Part shown: in pieces, positions 49,982-61,920 of the stretch
Numbering within the stretch: the first letter of the stretch is position 1
Layout: each line of letters opens with the position of its first letter
DNA from: Nectonema munidae
Lineage: Eukaryota > Nematomorpha > Nectonematoida > Nectonematidae
Length of the DNA stretch: 64,000 nucleotides
Assembly: GCA_030549495.1 (NCBI GenBank)
Contig: JAUIRK010000070.1
Location: 260,501-324,500 of the forward strand
Direction: 5' to 3'
The notes under the pieces: generated by a model
Databases searched by the model: none
What the model was told of the DNA's origin: nothing
The model's input: the letters and a program-made list of their open reading frames with translations, nothing else
Position numbers and translations under genes: made by a program

Positions 49982-51010
49982 TTACCAAAAAATAACAGAA
50001 GTACTAGGAAGAAAAGAAAGAATTTTTGCTCGTTTTGTTTGGGCAGAAACTTTTTGATCAAAGAAAGCTAGAGCAATAAGTTCATCGCTAAGATACCATA
50101 AGTGTCCACTTAATTTTTTTATAGCGGGAGCAACAAGCTGTCTGTTTTTATATGTTAAAAGATCTTTCATAAACTCCATATCATTTCTTGGAGCAGCAGA
50201 TGCCTTCGAAGCCACAATCCAGCGCTTGATGTATAAAACAACGCCAAAACAGCTATATCCCTGAACGCTCACTGTTCGATTTTTTTCAAAGAAATTTGAT
50301 CTCTAAAAAGCCAGATTTTTATGGCATACAACAAGTTAGACATCCAACGCGCACGATGCATAGCGCCTGGTCTTCGAAAAGTTACAGGTTTTTTATGTGA
50401 AACTTCATGTCCTAAAAATATTAAAGCAAGTTCGATGAGTTCTTTATAGTCATTTCGCAATTGAGTGCCAGTGTGATAACTATTGTAAAATGAAATAAGG
50501 TTTTTTCTTATTGGAGCAATAGTAGCCTCAACTTCAAGGTCAGTTGAAGCTGGTTGAAAATTTTCTTTATCGATTGACTCCCAATTTTTTTTAAAGTTTT
50601 TGAAGAGAATGTTATCTGGACCAGACGAAGGGCCAAGTAAAGCGTTGCAGACTCCTCCCAAAATGACTTCGTAAATATGGTGACGGCAAGCAAAGTGTAG
50701 AAGTTGTCGATTTAATTTTTTTTCTATTATTTTGCACGCACCGCTTCTGATGGCGGTGTTAGAAGCTGTGGTATCAAAACAAAGACTTTTTGTAAAGATT
50801 TTCAATTTTTGACTGGCAATGTTTTGAAGCACACAATGGAATTCCTGCTTTATCCCAAAAAATATTTAACGGCATTTAAAGTTGCTTTAGATGAATTGCG
50901 CAAAGTTTTTTTCTCAGTAACATGATGATGAAGAAAAATTGATAAAACTTGTTTGTTTGAAGGCAGCTTTGCACCCAAGATTTCACTTTTTGGATCGCCA
51001 ATTATATAAA
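49982..51010 (-). pseudogene. Unclassified transposase-like gene (RPGAMHRARWM family)
   Basis: Minus strand, N- to C-terminal. At about 51,010-50,870 is GDPKSEILGAKLPSNKQVLS, then a W-D-K-A-G-I-P-like segment. 50,832-50,269 has SLCFDTTASNTAIRSGAC, LLHFACRHHIYEVILGGV, FRRPGAMHRARWMSNLLYAI and KIWLFRDQ. 50,272-49,982 has YKRWIVASKASAAPRNDMEF, HLWYLSDELIALAFFDQKVS. The order FDTTASN...(A/G)CRHH...HRARWM resembles an RNase-H-like transposase core (DTT then CRHH then RW), as in hAT-like proteins. I know the family as abundant in cnidarians and arthropods but not its formal name. Frame changes at about 50,860 and 50,270 show decay. Confidence 0.6.
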
Positions 51011-51380
51011 GAGAATTGTATTGTGAAAATTAAAATTTTTATCTGAAACAAAAATTTTTAATAGAAACAAAAAATGAAAGCAAAAAATACAAATAAAAAG
51101 CAAAAAATGTCCTAGGCGATTTCTTACCTTGCTTTAAATTTTGCAAAACTTCACACATAAACGTTTTATTACAAAATGCATAAAACTAAGAGGTGAGAAA
51201 ATGAAAAAATCATAATTCATTTTTGAGCACACCCTTGCAGTGAAGAATCAATCGCTCAACTTCGTTAATATGAGCTTAATATTTGTTTTGTTTTTTTTTT
51301 ACTTTTTTTCATCGATTTATGTTTTTACACAAATATTTAGACTATTTAAATGATGTAAATCAATTTTTACTTCTTGAAGA
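51011..51380. other. No gene recognised
   Basis: AT-rich DNA between two transposon scraps; nothing supportable. Confidence 0.5.
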
Positions 51381-51783
51381 ATGAATGATAATAAAAATAA
51401 AACAAAGAGTTGCTACGACAACTGTTTTAAAGAAGAATGGATTCAGAAATTTGAATTTATTATTACTAAATCGAAATTAGGTTCTTCCCATGCATTTTGT
51501 CGTACTTGCAAAAAAAAGCATAAAAAAATTTTAGGGTCCATAGGTGTTTTTCAAAAAAAAGTCTACCGCTTTGGTCTTCTCCTCGGAGAAGTTACTTTGT
51601 CGCGCTATTGAAACTACTCGAATTTTTGGCTTTTTTTATTTTCCCGGAAATTTACGAGCAAAAAATATTAGTTTCTATAATTTCGCAAGAATCAATTATT
51701 TTTTAATGTGGCTACAAAAATTTGAGCATAAATCGGAAAGAATAAAAAAGTATATTTCCAATACAAAAATTAATATGATCTGA
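51381..51783 (+). pseudogene. BED-like zinc-finger fragment of a hAT-like element
   Basis: FKEEWIQKFEFIITKSKLG, then SHAFCRTCKKKHKKILGSIG, is the N-terminal zinc-finger opening of many hAT-like transposases (FxxxWLxxFxxI...A-x-C-x-x-C). The remainder slips frame at about 51,545 and shows no transposase core. Confidence 0.5.
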
Positions 51784-54647
51784 ATAAATGAATATCAATG
51801 TGAGGATCTTTAAATTCACCTTCATGCTTCACACGACAAAAAGTTAGCCCATAAAAGTTATGAAAGAAATTCTAATAGGGCTTATTAGGGGGAGAGCCAG
51901 CATTTTTGATTGTCACCAAGGATTCATTTGGTTTAAAGCAAATTTATATAAATACTTATTTTTTAATAACACTAAATATGATCAATTCTATTTTCTTTAT
52001 AATACTCTATAGCTGAATATAGGTATATAGAGATGGATAATATCATACTTATAGATAAATGTTTTTACGATAAACATAGAATCAATCAAATAAATATATT
52101 CGAATTGTTAAGCTTCGATATAGCAAGAAACCTATTTCAAGCGGGAACACGATATTCATTCAAAACCAAAATGAGATTTCATCAATAAGAAACAAATGAA
52201 AACATTACTATCATAACGGGTGCTAGAAAAGCTCCGTCTCAAACTAGGTTTTAGAATTTTCGGTCTCAAATTCACATATAGAACATTAAAGTCTAATAAT
52301 GTAGAAAAAAAGAATATGTCCTCTAAAATAGTTTCAGAAAGCTAATAGTTTGATTAAGTATATAAAAAATGTAACGATTTTCGTAGAATAAAATATAAAT
52401 TTTATAGAAAATTTATTCTCAGAAAAGAGAGTCTCTCAGCCCGCAGGAAGTCAGCAGTTTTCCTTTGATTATGTCATTATAGTTGAATCGATATATTAAA
52501 CTATTAAGACATATTCGGATTGGCTTTCTGTTTTATTTTCACCAGTTATTTTCTGAATTAAAACCATAAATCATTTTTATGGAACCTAGAGTTTTCTTTT
52601 AATATATAAACAAATCAATAAATCTTTTAAGATTTTTTGAAAAAGGACAGCGGCCTGAGATCGCGTAAATTTTCAGCATATAAGCGTGAGTCCCAGTTTT
52701 CTTCTTTCCATACGGAGTTTTCTGAGACTCACTTACCTGTGATCAAGTTTTCCAGTTAGCATTAAAACTATATTTTGAATAAGTTCTTTTTGGATCTTGA
52801 CAAAATTTTACGTTGATTATAATCAACATGATATTATTATTATCAACGATACTATGCTTTGTTCAAGAAATCTACGATTTCTTTCAACAATCTTATAAAT
52901 TTCAATATTTTTCACGTATATTAAATTTATAATTTGATTAAATTGTTTGCGTCTTAATCAAAAACTTGTCTTTATTGGCGGTATTTTTGTCAATAACTAT
53001 AAAGTTAAAATTATGAAGAAATTGATCTTTGGTTGTTGATCAATTTTAATTTTTCTTCAATTTTTTCTCTCATCGAATCTTTATTTTTTAGGAGAACTTG
53101 GATTACGCAGCTCATGGATCTCCGTAAATTTGATCTCATGAAATTTTCACTAACTCTTTTATGTTTAAAAATAATAACAATTTAAACTTCCTATGAAAAG
53201 TGTTTTTCTTCGTACTGAGAGAATTTTCAATTATTTATGTATTATTTTATAATTGACAATTTTTTTAATTATTTTTTAATAAAAAATTATTCTTTAAATA
53301 TTTAAGGTTTTTTAAAAAATAAATTTATAAATAATGATTTATTTAATTTTTTTCAATAAAAAATTAATTTATGAGAAATTATTATTTTTATAAAATGTTA
53401 AAATTTTATAAAATAAATTATTTAATTTTATTTTAATTCAGTTAAACTTATTAAGCAGTTAGGCCGTTAGTAATAGTTATGAGTTAGTTATTAAAAATGA
53501 CTAACCAGTTTATAATATCATTGAAAACAATGCAAACATTTTATTATATTAATCGACGAAATGAGATGAACTGATTCAAAATCTGCCTCATTCTGCCTAT
53601 TTTCCACCTTATCAATGAAGAGAAAACGTTGTTCACAGGTGTCCAACACGAATGAATAAAAGTTTTGGAAGTGAACCTACAAGTGTAATTTCTCACGTCT
53701 CTGTTTTCTTGACTCGTTTGTTTGCGTGCAAAGTTTCTATCTGCCGTAAATTTACCAAGTATTCACTTTTTCCAAAATCAAAGGGGTGCTTTGCATTTTG
53801 CATGTTGCCCCCGTAAAACGGCATTGTGAGCCTTCACTTGTCTCAAACATTTTGATTCAAGTTTGCTGATTAGTATGAAAAAGATTTTAAGCAGACTCCC
53901 TTTTATTTAAAGCTCAACAATACACATAGAATTTATATTGAAAATGGCATCAAAATCTTTTACCATACTAATAAAAACTCTTAAAGTAAGCATAGTTTTG
54001 TATACTCGCTATGTTTTTAATCATTGTTATTTTTTGTTTACTTGAAATGTTTTGTATTATTTGTACAAAGATTTTAATTTGTTGTGACTCAATTAATTGA
54101 CACCTAATAAACAAATTATATTATTATCTATCAAAATTGATTGATAACAATAAATTTTCCAGTTTATTCAATTGTCATGGAAATCCAAACAAGTATATTT
54201 TAACTATAGGATATTTTAACTGAGATGGCGCTGGTGAACGCTTATTGAAAACATAAATCAGTCGAGAGAGTGAGAAAAATTCTAATATATTTTTGTAGGT
54301 AAATTATAATTATTGATTTATATAGAGAGACTTTAAATATTTATGTAAAAGGGAGTAATTAATTACTTTATGCCTTATTTTATATCCTTATTCTTATTAA
54401 AACAAGCACATTAAAATAACTTTTAAAAAAATATATTTATCCAATTATTATTCTAAAAAATGATTTAATTTTTTTAATTAAAAAAAATTTTGTCTGTGTG
54501 TAATCCTAAAACTCGATTCAAGGTGTCAAAAATTTTATAAACTTTTATCTCGAAGTCACAAAGATCAATCGCTATTTTATTTTCGTTCCTAATTTCTATC
54601 TTAATAACATTTTTGAACAGTTTTTAACATTGTCAAGAGTTTTTGCA
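51784..54647. other. No gene recognised
   Basis: AT-rich. A slightly GC-richer stretch at 53,560-53,830 has no supportable coding frame. Confidence 0.5.
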
Positions 54648-54722
54648 TGCATAATCTAACCGAGTGGTTCTCTTGCTGGTGGCTTTAGTCTTCAAGGTTG
54701 CAGGTTTAATAATAATTCTCGG
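54648..54722 (+). mobile_element. Possible decayed tRNA-derived SINE
   Basis: ACCGAGTGGTTCTCTTGCTGG, read as an A-box region, and TTCAAGGTTGCAGGTTTAAT as a B-box region are spaced like the SINE at 40,585. Similarity is partial. Confidence 0.3.
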
Positions 54723-55150
54723 TATATCTTTTTTTTACTAAATTGAATTAAGATAGTTCAGAAATTTTTTTTTAGAAAAGTGTGAACGAGGTAAATATTT
54801 TTAAAATTTTATTTAAAAAAAATAATTTTCAATGAATATTTTATGTCATATCAATGTTATCCCCTGCGCTCTTCGGCCGCATCTTTAAATTGACAAGCCG
54901 GGCATGAAAAAAAATGTTTTCATTATAAAAGTTGTTTTCTATCTATTATGACATGAAATTTTGGAATTTACCATTGGAATTGTTGTGTTCCGTCAGTATT
55001 TTTTACATTTGAGGTAGGTCATTTATCTCTTCTAATATTATTAATTATGTTTTGTTTCATTAATATCTTTTATAATTTTGCAGCCTAAAAAAAGTTTATT
55101 AATAATAGGTTTAGCTATCTCGGGTTCAAAGGAAGATAAATATCGAAGAA
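54723..55150. other. No gene recognised
   Basis: AT-rich; nothing supportable. Confidence 0.5.
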
Positions 55151-55955
55151 CTAAATGAAATATAGAGTAGGCTTTTGAGATAATTTTTGAAAATTAGGCT
55201 TAAATTTGAGAGCTTCATCAATTATAATTCCTAAATCGTTAATTTGTGCGGTACGCTTAATATTATAACCACCTATGTAGTAAGTGACGCTATTATTTAA
55301 ACCAATTTGTAAATGATAACATTTAGAAAAGTTTAAATCCATACCCCAAGTGTGACACCATTGGTATAAAGTAAAAAGGTCGGCTTGAAGTTGTAGTTTG
55401 GATTTGTTAGTTGATTCACAGTACATTTTAAGATCATCAGCAAACAATTTAAGCGAGAACGAACTTGGGTGTGTAGATCATTTATGTAAATGTTGGAAAG
55501 TAGTGGTCCTACCTTGGATAACACCACTAGTCACTCTACTTCAATTTGATATGTGGCCATTCACGGTGACAAACTGGGTTCTATCGGTCAAGAAGTTATA
55601 ATAATTCCAGAGTTAATGTCATAGGCCTTCACTTTACTGAGTAAATAATTATGCGAAACTTTGTCGAATGCCTTTCGAAAGTCAAAGTATAAAACATCGA
55701 CCGTGTCATTATTTTCAAGGAGATTAGTAACATGATCATGGAACTCCAATAATTGTGTTACAGTAGATTTCTTTTTGGTTAGTGTTAATCAAATTCTTTT
55801 CTTCCAAATAAAAAAGAATGTTATCAGCAACTATAGATTCAAGCACTTTTGACAGGACGGAAGTTAAACTAATAGGCCTGTAGTTTGAAGGAAGCTCGGG
55901 GTCGGAACTTTTATGCACAGGAACAACTAATGAAGTTTCCCAAGTTTTGCGTATG
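55151..55955 (-). mobile_element. LINE reverse-transcriptase fragment (CR1/Jockey-like)
   Basis: Minus strand. At about 55,950-55,740 are TSLVVPVHKSSDPELPSNYR and PISLTSVLSKVLES (RT blocks 0-1). At about 55,720-55,640 is VLYFDFRKAFDKVSHN (block 3). 55,447-55,151 has FADDLKMYCESTNKSKLQ (the catalytic FADD box), WCHTWGMDLNFSKC and LGIIIDEALKF. These are in family order but spread over several frames, so inactive. No ends found. Confidence 0.87.
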
Positions 55956-56509
55956 ACTCTAATTCATTTAATTAAATTAAAGAAAATTAAGTCGTAGAAG
56001 CTGTCTTTTTATAATCAAACACTTTATAATATTATATTAATAATTTTATTGAACATCTGATTTTATGTTTTCTCTTACCCTTAAACGAATAGTACTAAAG
56101 AATATTGGAAGCATTCATTGCAAATAATTGTGAAATCAATATATGTAGCTATTTACTGAATTTAGATTCTAATTTTATGGTAGCAAAAAAAAGTGAAATT
56201 GAAAATACGAAATTTCTTTTCGAAACTTAATGTAGCTAATCACCAAAGTAAGAAGAACTACAACAAATGAAATTGTTTAGAATAATACTTAACTCTAATG
56301 AAATCAGAAATTTAAAAACAATTTCAAAAATAAAAAAAGTAATAACATGCGCATCGATAAAGATTTTTAGAGCTCCCTCTTTTGGAATTACAAAACAAGT
56401 GAATGAAGAGCCCGGACTATTTAAAATTTTCCGAGATTCTGTTATAGTGTCCAGGGAAACTGAAAATCTGTATACCCTTCATTGTTCTTTTTTACTTATT
56501 TTTTTTATA
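55956..56509. other. No gene recognised
   Basis: AT-rich; a chance 81-codon frame at 56267-56512. Confidence 0.5.
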
Positions 56510-56830
56510 TAGAGGCGATCATCGCTACAATGCCTTTTTCGGGGTCTTAGGAGTGGGACCGTCCTATTTAGGGTTATAGAGTACAAGGCAGTTGACATAC
56601 ATCCTAGCTTGCCCTTTTAACACATGAATGGAATTCTACCCGATATAGCAGTGCCCAAAGTGGCAAGTAACTTGAATCTATGTGCAAATTCTGCAACATT
56701 ACCTTGGAATGCTAGAAGTGGGAGGGAACCAGGCAATCTGGCAGCATGGACGCCCCCTACCACCTCCTTGATACGCCCTTTCTAGATGCCAGATTATCCC
56801 AAATTTGCGAGAATTGCACAAAGTTGTTAA
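56510..56830. other. GC-rich island of unknown nature
   Basis: About 320 bp much richer in G+C than its surroundings (GGGAGGGAACCAGGCAATC, TGGACGCCCCCTACCACCTC). No long open frame on either strand and no family I recognise; perhaps the UTR of a LINE or a foreign insert. Confidence 0.4.
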
Positions 56831-57113
56831 TTGCACAAAGCACTGAAAAATCACGTTAAGCCTAAATCATTTCCACCAGAAACAATTATGCATTATTATT
56901 ATTAGAAACAATTAACTTTCCTCATGTCTTCGGTTTAAATGGATGATAGAATGCTGATTAAAATATTCACGGCATTTAATAGCAACGAAAAGACTGGAGG
57001 AAAATTGCTTCTGCCTGCAGATCTTGAGTAGAAGAGAGTGAATCCGCCTGCGCCAAGGCTAAACGCTTTTCTAAATGTTCGCATGAGGCACAAATTAGCG
57101 CTTGCATCTCGAG

Positions 57114-57157
57114 CGAGTATAAAAGAACGCCTCAGTGAAAGTGCACACGAACTCACA
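57114..57157 (+). promoter_or_regulatory. Core promoter of Cys-rich gene 4
   Basis: GAGCGAGTATAAAAGAACGC with TATAAAA at 57118-57124, only 34 bases before the ATG, so the 5' UTR must be very short. The GAGTATAAAA core is shared with members 1 and 2. Confidence 0.75.
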
Positions 57158-58072
57158 ATGCTTTTTTTCGTTCTCTTCGTTCTCACGCAATTAATCTCTC
57201 TTTACAATTCCTTCCTCGCGGGATCAGGAGGAGATGAGTCGCAGAAGCTGGTGGAAATGTGTATGGATAACACACACCCAGATGTTCTTTCTTATGGGAA
57301 AAAACCACGCTTTCTCGTTGCTTCCACCGACGACAAGAACTGGTAAGAAAGGGGTCGTATATGCATATCATTGTGTATACAATAAATTCTTTTTAGCTTC
57401 ATCATTTGCAAAGTGAGTCGCTACGGACATATAACCGGGGAGAAACACTGCTGCAACCCTGGCAATAACCTCAACGAGCACTCCGCAAAGCCCTTCTTCT
57501 GTAAGAGTATTCGAAAGTGTTGCAAACACGATGTCCTACTTCACTTCAACGACGCGTACTGCAACCCCAAGAGCATCACCGACAAATTGATAGTTAAGAA
57601 GCTGCCCAAGAAGTGTCCCACGGAATTCTATCCTGGAACTGAAGCTGCGAAATGTGATTTTAGTTTAAACACTATCTCTTTCCAGGCGAAATTCTTCCAA
57701 CTCACGAGATACTCCCCCGTGCAAATCGAGATCGATTTGCAGACCAAAAACATCACTAATGGAGATGTAAAAATAGAAGTTCTGAAGTTTGGTTTGGATC
57801 AAGGTGTTCCTCTTGAGAATAATATATGTAAAGGAGAGGTTGATGGAGAGGTTAAGAAAGCTTTGATCAAGCACAAAATAGAGAAGCTTCTCTTTAATGC
57901 AAAAACATCAAGTAAAGGGAACCTGAAAGAGCCAATCAAGGCGAGTCTTAAGTTCCAATTGGTCGACATCATTGGTAGAGCAATGCGTTTTGATGTATTC
58001 CTGAATGCTACAAATGGAGGTAAAAGATGTTGCAACATAGTGCGCGTTCCTCAAGAATCACTGATATCCTGA
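57158..58072 (+). CDS. Secreted cysteine-rich protein, family member 4
   Basis: Exons 57158-57342 and 57397-58072, 286 residues. The ATG at 57158 is chosen because it follows the TATA box closely and opens a hydrophobic signal peptide (MLFFVLFVLTQLISLYNSF). Then KLVEMCMDNTHPDVLSYGKK and the TG|C split cysteine at a 54-bp intron. Exon 2 repeats the Cys domain: CKVSRYGHITGEKHCCNPG, KPFFCKSIRKCCKHD, YCNPKSITDK, KKLPKKCPTEFYPGTEAAKC. The C-terminal domain (FFQLTRYSPVQIEI, VKIEVLKFGLDQG, KKALIKHKIEKL) ends GKRCCNIVRVPQESLIS. It has the longest linker of the family and an NATN glycosylation-type site. A poly(A) signal lies at 58095-58100. Function unknown; exported. Confidence 0.9.
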
Positions 58073-58094
58073 TGTGTACAAATCTTTTTCACTA

Positions 58095-58100
58095 AATAAA
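58095..58100 (+). other. Poly(A) signal of Cys-rich gene 4
   Basis: AATAAA 23 bases after the stop codon. Confidence 0.75.
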
Positions 58101-59509
58101 TACCTTTGCACGTTAAGCACTTTCATTTGAAGAGCCACAGAAATCGATAACCAAATAGAATCCATTGAATGTAAGTGTAACGCAAAGACCAAGTAGAAAA
58201 ACACGCATTACACATATAAACAAGTATAACGGAAAAAGTGTACGCACTGAGGGAAGATTTTTTTGTTATCATTTATTCTGTTAATTAATAAACTCTGAAA
58301 GCTGTACAAAATTTTTTTTTAATTCTACAACCAATTTAAAAAAATTATAAAGTAGTAAGGTAAATACTTATCAAAAATACTGAAAAATTGATCACTTTTT
58401 TTAATATGAAGTAAGTCCTTGCTATCATGACAACTTTTGATGAATTATTTAAAATTTATTAATATATTTTTCGCCTCTTGGAAACGATTGCTCATTTTTT
58501 TGTAATTTCATTGCAAGTAATAACGATATTCATTCAGAAAGGAACTATTTTTGTATTGTTCATCGCCCATATGTTTATTTTTTTATAATTATAAGAAAAT
58601 ATTTGAACTGAATAATCCACATTGAGTATATTTTATAAAAACCATTTTCTAAATGCGAAAATATCGTTTGGGCAAAGCAGGTTTGGTTTTTAGACAAGTA
58701 TTGCTTTTGGAAGAATATATAAAAATGCAAATGTTTAGGCTCCAGCAATGTATATATACAAAATTTAGGCGTACACGTATACTTTCATCTTTTACATCAT
58801 TCATGTAGTATCACCTATTCCATTGGCTGAAAGTTATCCAATAAACTGAAGGCACATACCATGCACTGATCAAAAATAGAATGTAAATTTAAGAATGAAG
58901 GTGTTTGGCTCCAAAAGTAGCAATGAATAATGAGAGCCAATATCTCGGAGGATGTAAAATGCAAAAATTCGATCAAACTACAATTTTTCTAAATGATTTC
59001 TCCATTATGACATAAGACTCATTATTACAGTATCGTATAATCAATGATGACACCACTACGATTATGAGTGTGTAGTAATGTTATTATTCCTTTACTAGCT
59101 AATATATCGATTATGGAATTTGAAAAATTTCATTTGATTTTTGCTAACAAAGGCATCCATTGTTACACTTCATCATAAATAATAATTGCCGAAAAATAGT
59201 CCAAGCTCGCCAGGCCTTTTTCCTTGTAGGATGTTAAAAAGTGTATGATATATCTTATGACTTCCTCTTTATATTTCATTCTCATTCGCGTTTTCCCATA
59301 ATAATCATCATAATCAGTGTATTCATTTCATAAGATGCCTGATTGTTCAGTTTGGCTGAATAACACACATAATAAATTTTAATAAAATTGTGTTTTATTA
59401 TTATGCATATATACACAAGTCCATACACCCACCCTTTCTTACGCGACATAGAGGCGGCATTCTCCGATACCAAATAACGTATAAACTCTTTTCTACTCTT
59501 ATCACAAGC
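58101..59509. other. No gene recognised
   Basis: AT-rich intergenic DNA; nothing supportable. Confidence 0.5.
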
Positions 59510-59987
59510 CAAACCTATATATAGATATATATAAGATTGAATATTATGGCAACTAGCAAATAGTAATAATAATAATAATAATAATTAGAGTTTATTGATT
59601 ACTTTGTTAAAAGTGATACTACTACTTCGTAGATTATTTTCATTCTTCTTTACTCTATTTGTCGCACACCACGATTCTTCTTACCAGACCAGTGCACTTC
59701 CACTATCCATCCATTTATCTCAACTTCAACAGCGTTACACAACAAACTTTTCGCTTTTTTGCTCCTTTCCTCCTTCTTCTGCTCGATTTTCCTCCAAAAT
59801 TCGCTTTCACTACTTTTAACGCGTCACACTTTGATCACTTGTTTTCTCTAATCACTTCTTCGGTGCAGCCGTGACGCAATAGCGCCAAATTCTTCTGCTT
59901 TACGGGCCCACAAGTAAGCTTGTGATTTCATTTGTTAATTCCCTCCTAAAACCGACATATCCTCTCACGCAAACAAAGTACATCTCG
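59510..59987 (+). promoter_or_regulatory. Putative promoter and 5' UTR of the disordered-protein gene
   Basis: TATATATAGATATATATAAG at about 59,516-59,536 and an (ATA)n run at about 59,563-59,585. Then 300 bp of pyrimidine-rich DNA (TTCCTCCTTCTTCTGCTCG) with more G+C than the flanks, typical of a 5' UTR. Inferred from position. Confidence 0.4.
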
Positions 59988-60980
59988 ATGTCTTTCAATA
60001 ATAAGCACAGTAGCAGTAGTCATGGGAACCGAGATACGAATGCCAATGATGCTTACATGAAGTATCCTTATACCTCAGCCTCCTATTCCTTCTCGAATTC
60101 TTCTTCATGGAGTAGGATTGGGAATCACTGTGAAAGTCTTTCCACCAACAATACCACTACTCCTCATCTCCAGCAACAAAACCATCACCTGTGGCACAAA
60201 TCCTTTCCAACTTTCAATTCGAAATCCCTTCCACCAGATCATAACGAGTTTCAGCGTGGAGAGCAAGTGCCCTTAAGTGAATCCCATCGCGCGTATGACG
60301 AAAGCTTGGGGTCAAATCACCACAAGAACAACAATAACACATACACCACTTTGCTTGAAAGTGTTAAGAGTGAAGTGTCTTCCTTCATTCCCAGGAGAAA
60401 GGACAGTTATGACAACGTGTTCTCCGATTTATCAAATTCTAAAGCAACTCTTCAGCAATACGCGAGGACTATAAACAAAAATCACACGGATCATGTTCCG
60501 AATGATGTTGACAGATTTGAAGAAAATGTCAGCCAGTCAAAGGAAGGCAAAGAGTACTTAAACATGCTCAACTTCTTCTCCAATACGCCCTATTCAGTGC
60601 CGAACACTGTTTACGCAAATAACGACTCTACAATTAAAAATGGGAGAGGCAGCACGCAACAGAAGACAACAGCACTTCCAAAAAGCGCTCAAATGCTGCA
60701 CAACTTGAAAAGCGCGCCAAAAACGGCGCCCGAAAATTCGTTCTCAGATAGTGAAGTGATGTCGAAGAAGTTTTCCAAGTCTGTTGAAAACTTTCACACA
60801 AACATTCACAAAAGTGGAGGGGATAGGGGTGATGATGCAAACTTTTTGAATTACAACGTAGCGCCAATTTCTTTAAATGAACACACTTCTTCCAGCAACC
60901 ACACAAACTCCTTAAAACATAGAGTTCCCTTGCATGTCCTTGAAAAAAATTTTGACATTGAAAGCTTCAAAAGTTCCAAA
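59988..60980 (+). CDS. First coding exon of a disordered host protein (partial)
   Basis: ATG at 59988 (MSFNNKHSSSSHGNRDTN); 331 codons open to a consensus donor, AAA|GTAAGTT at 60981, in phase 0. Without splicing only two more codons and a stop follow. Composition is very rich in Ser, Asn, His and Thr with basic and acidic stretches, and there is no globular domain, signal peptide or membrane segment, so it is intrinsically disordered. Short motifs stand out: LLESVKSEVSSFIPRRKDSY in the middle and RVPLHVLEKNFDIESFKSSK at the end, the latter looking like the start of an ordered region carried on in later exons. Codon use and G+C are host-like, unlike the transposons. I do not recognise the family. 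Downstream exons are not found in the window. Confidence 0.7.
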
Positions 60981-61511
60981 GTAAGTTGAGCACTCTTTTC
61001 TTTAATTTTTTTGTCTAGAACTTCCAACATTTTCCTTCCATTTTTTGTCGAATTTGTATTATTTGAGGGTAACTCTCATATTTTTATTAATTAGAAATCT
61101 ACACTACAATATTAACAGTTAAGATTAGCTTACTTCATCTAAAAAGAATTCAAATAATAAAGAGGATTTATTTTAAAATTTGAAATGTATAATTACCATT
61201 CAGGATTTCTATTTTTTTTAGCTAAAAAAAGCGAAAATATTTTGGAAACGCTAAACTTACTAACTATTGAATTCAAATATCGGATCACATGAAGCACAAT
61301 CACCTTTGATGTGTCATATGGTTAAATTTCAAGGAAAAAAATGGTATGAAGAAGTTAAATGCCAAAAGGTTTATAAAAAAAAAGTTTCGCCCTAAAAGCT
61401 TCATGTGAAGAAAAACGATCATAAATTAGATTACCTTATGGTTTCCACAAAATTAATTTAATTAAAAAATAGGAAATTTATTCAAAAAATCAAATATAAA
61501 AATATGTATAT
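60981..61511. other. Probable intron; no feature recognised
   Basis: AT-rich sequence following the donor; no second exon seen. Confidence 0.45.
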
Positions 61512-61570
61512 ATACACAAGGGGCGCACATCCTCGAAATTTGGGGAGGGGGCGAACTTTTTTTTTATAAT
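61512..61570 (+). repeat. hAT-like terminus shared with 44,036-44,090
   Basis: CAAGGGGCGCACATCCTCGA, then GAGGGGGCGAAC and a T-run. The partner end was not found. Confidence 0.45.
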
Positions 61571-61920
61571 TTTCAAAATTTTTTATAAAAGAATAGATTG
61601 GAAAAAATAGATTTTAAATATTCATTCTACGACTCAATTTTAAAACAAGAAAAGTAATAAAAATGTTATATCTCGCTATCTCTCTTCACACAAGCTCTTG
61701 AATAACTTGAAATCATTTTAAATCAAAATTTTGAAAGCATCTTTCTATATTAGCACATTTCTCAGGTAGACACAGAAATGCCCAAGGCTAAACTCACTAT
61801 AATAGTTATCACTTATCAGTTGAAGCAATGACGTAAGAAGATGGGCTGGTTCGAACAAGGATGGAATGCAAATATAGACTTTAATAATCTAATACTACCG
61901 TTTGTTTTCTTAGTTTGGAT

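Noticed and set aside
59595-59874. Two short frames upstream of the disordered-protein exon
   Set aside because: Pyrimidine-rich 5' UTR-like DNA with no domain signal; overlapping frames look equally good, which argues against coding.
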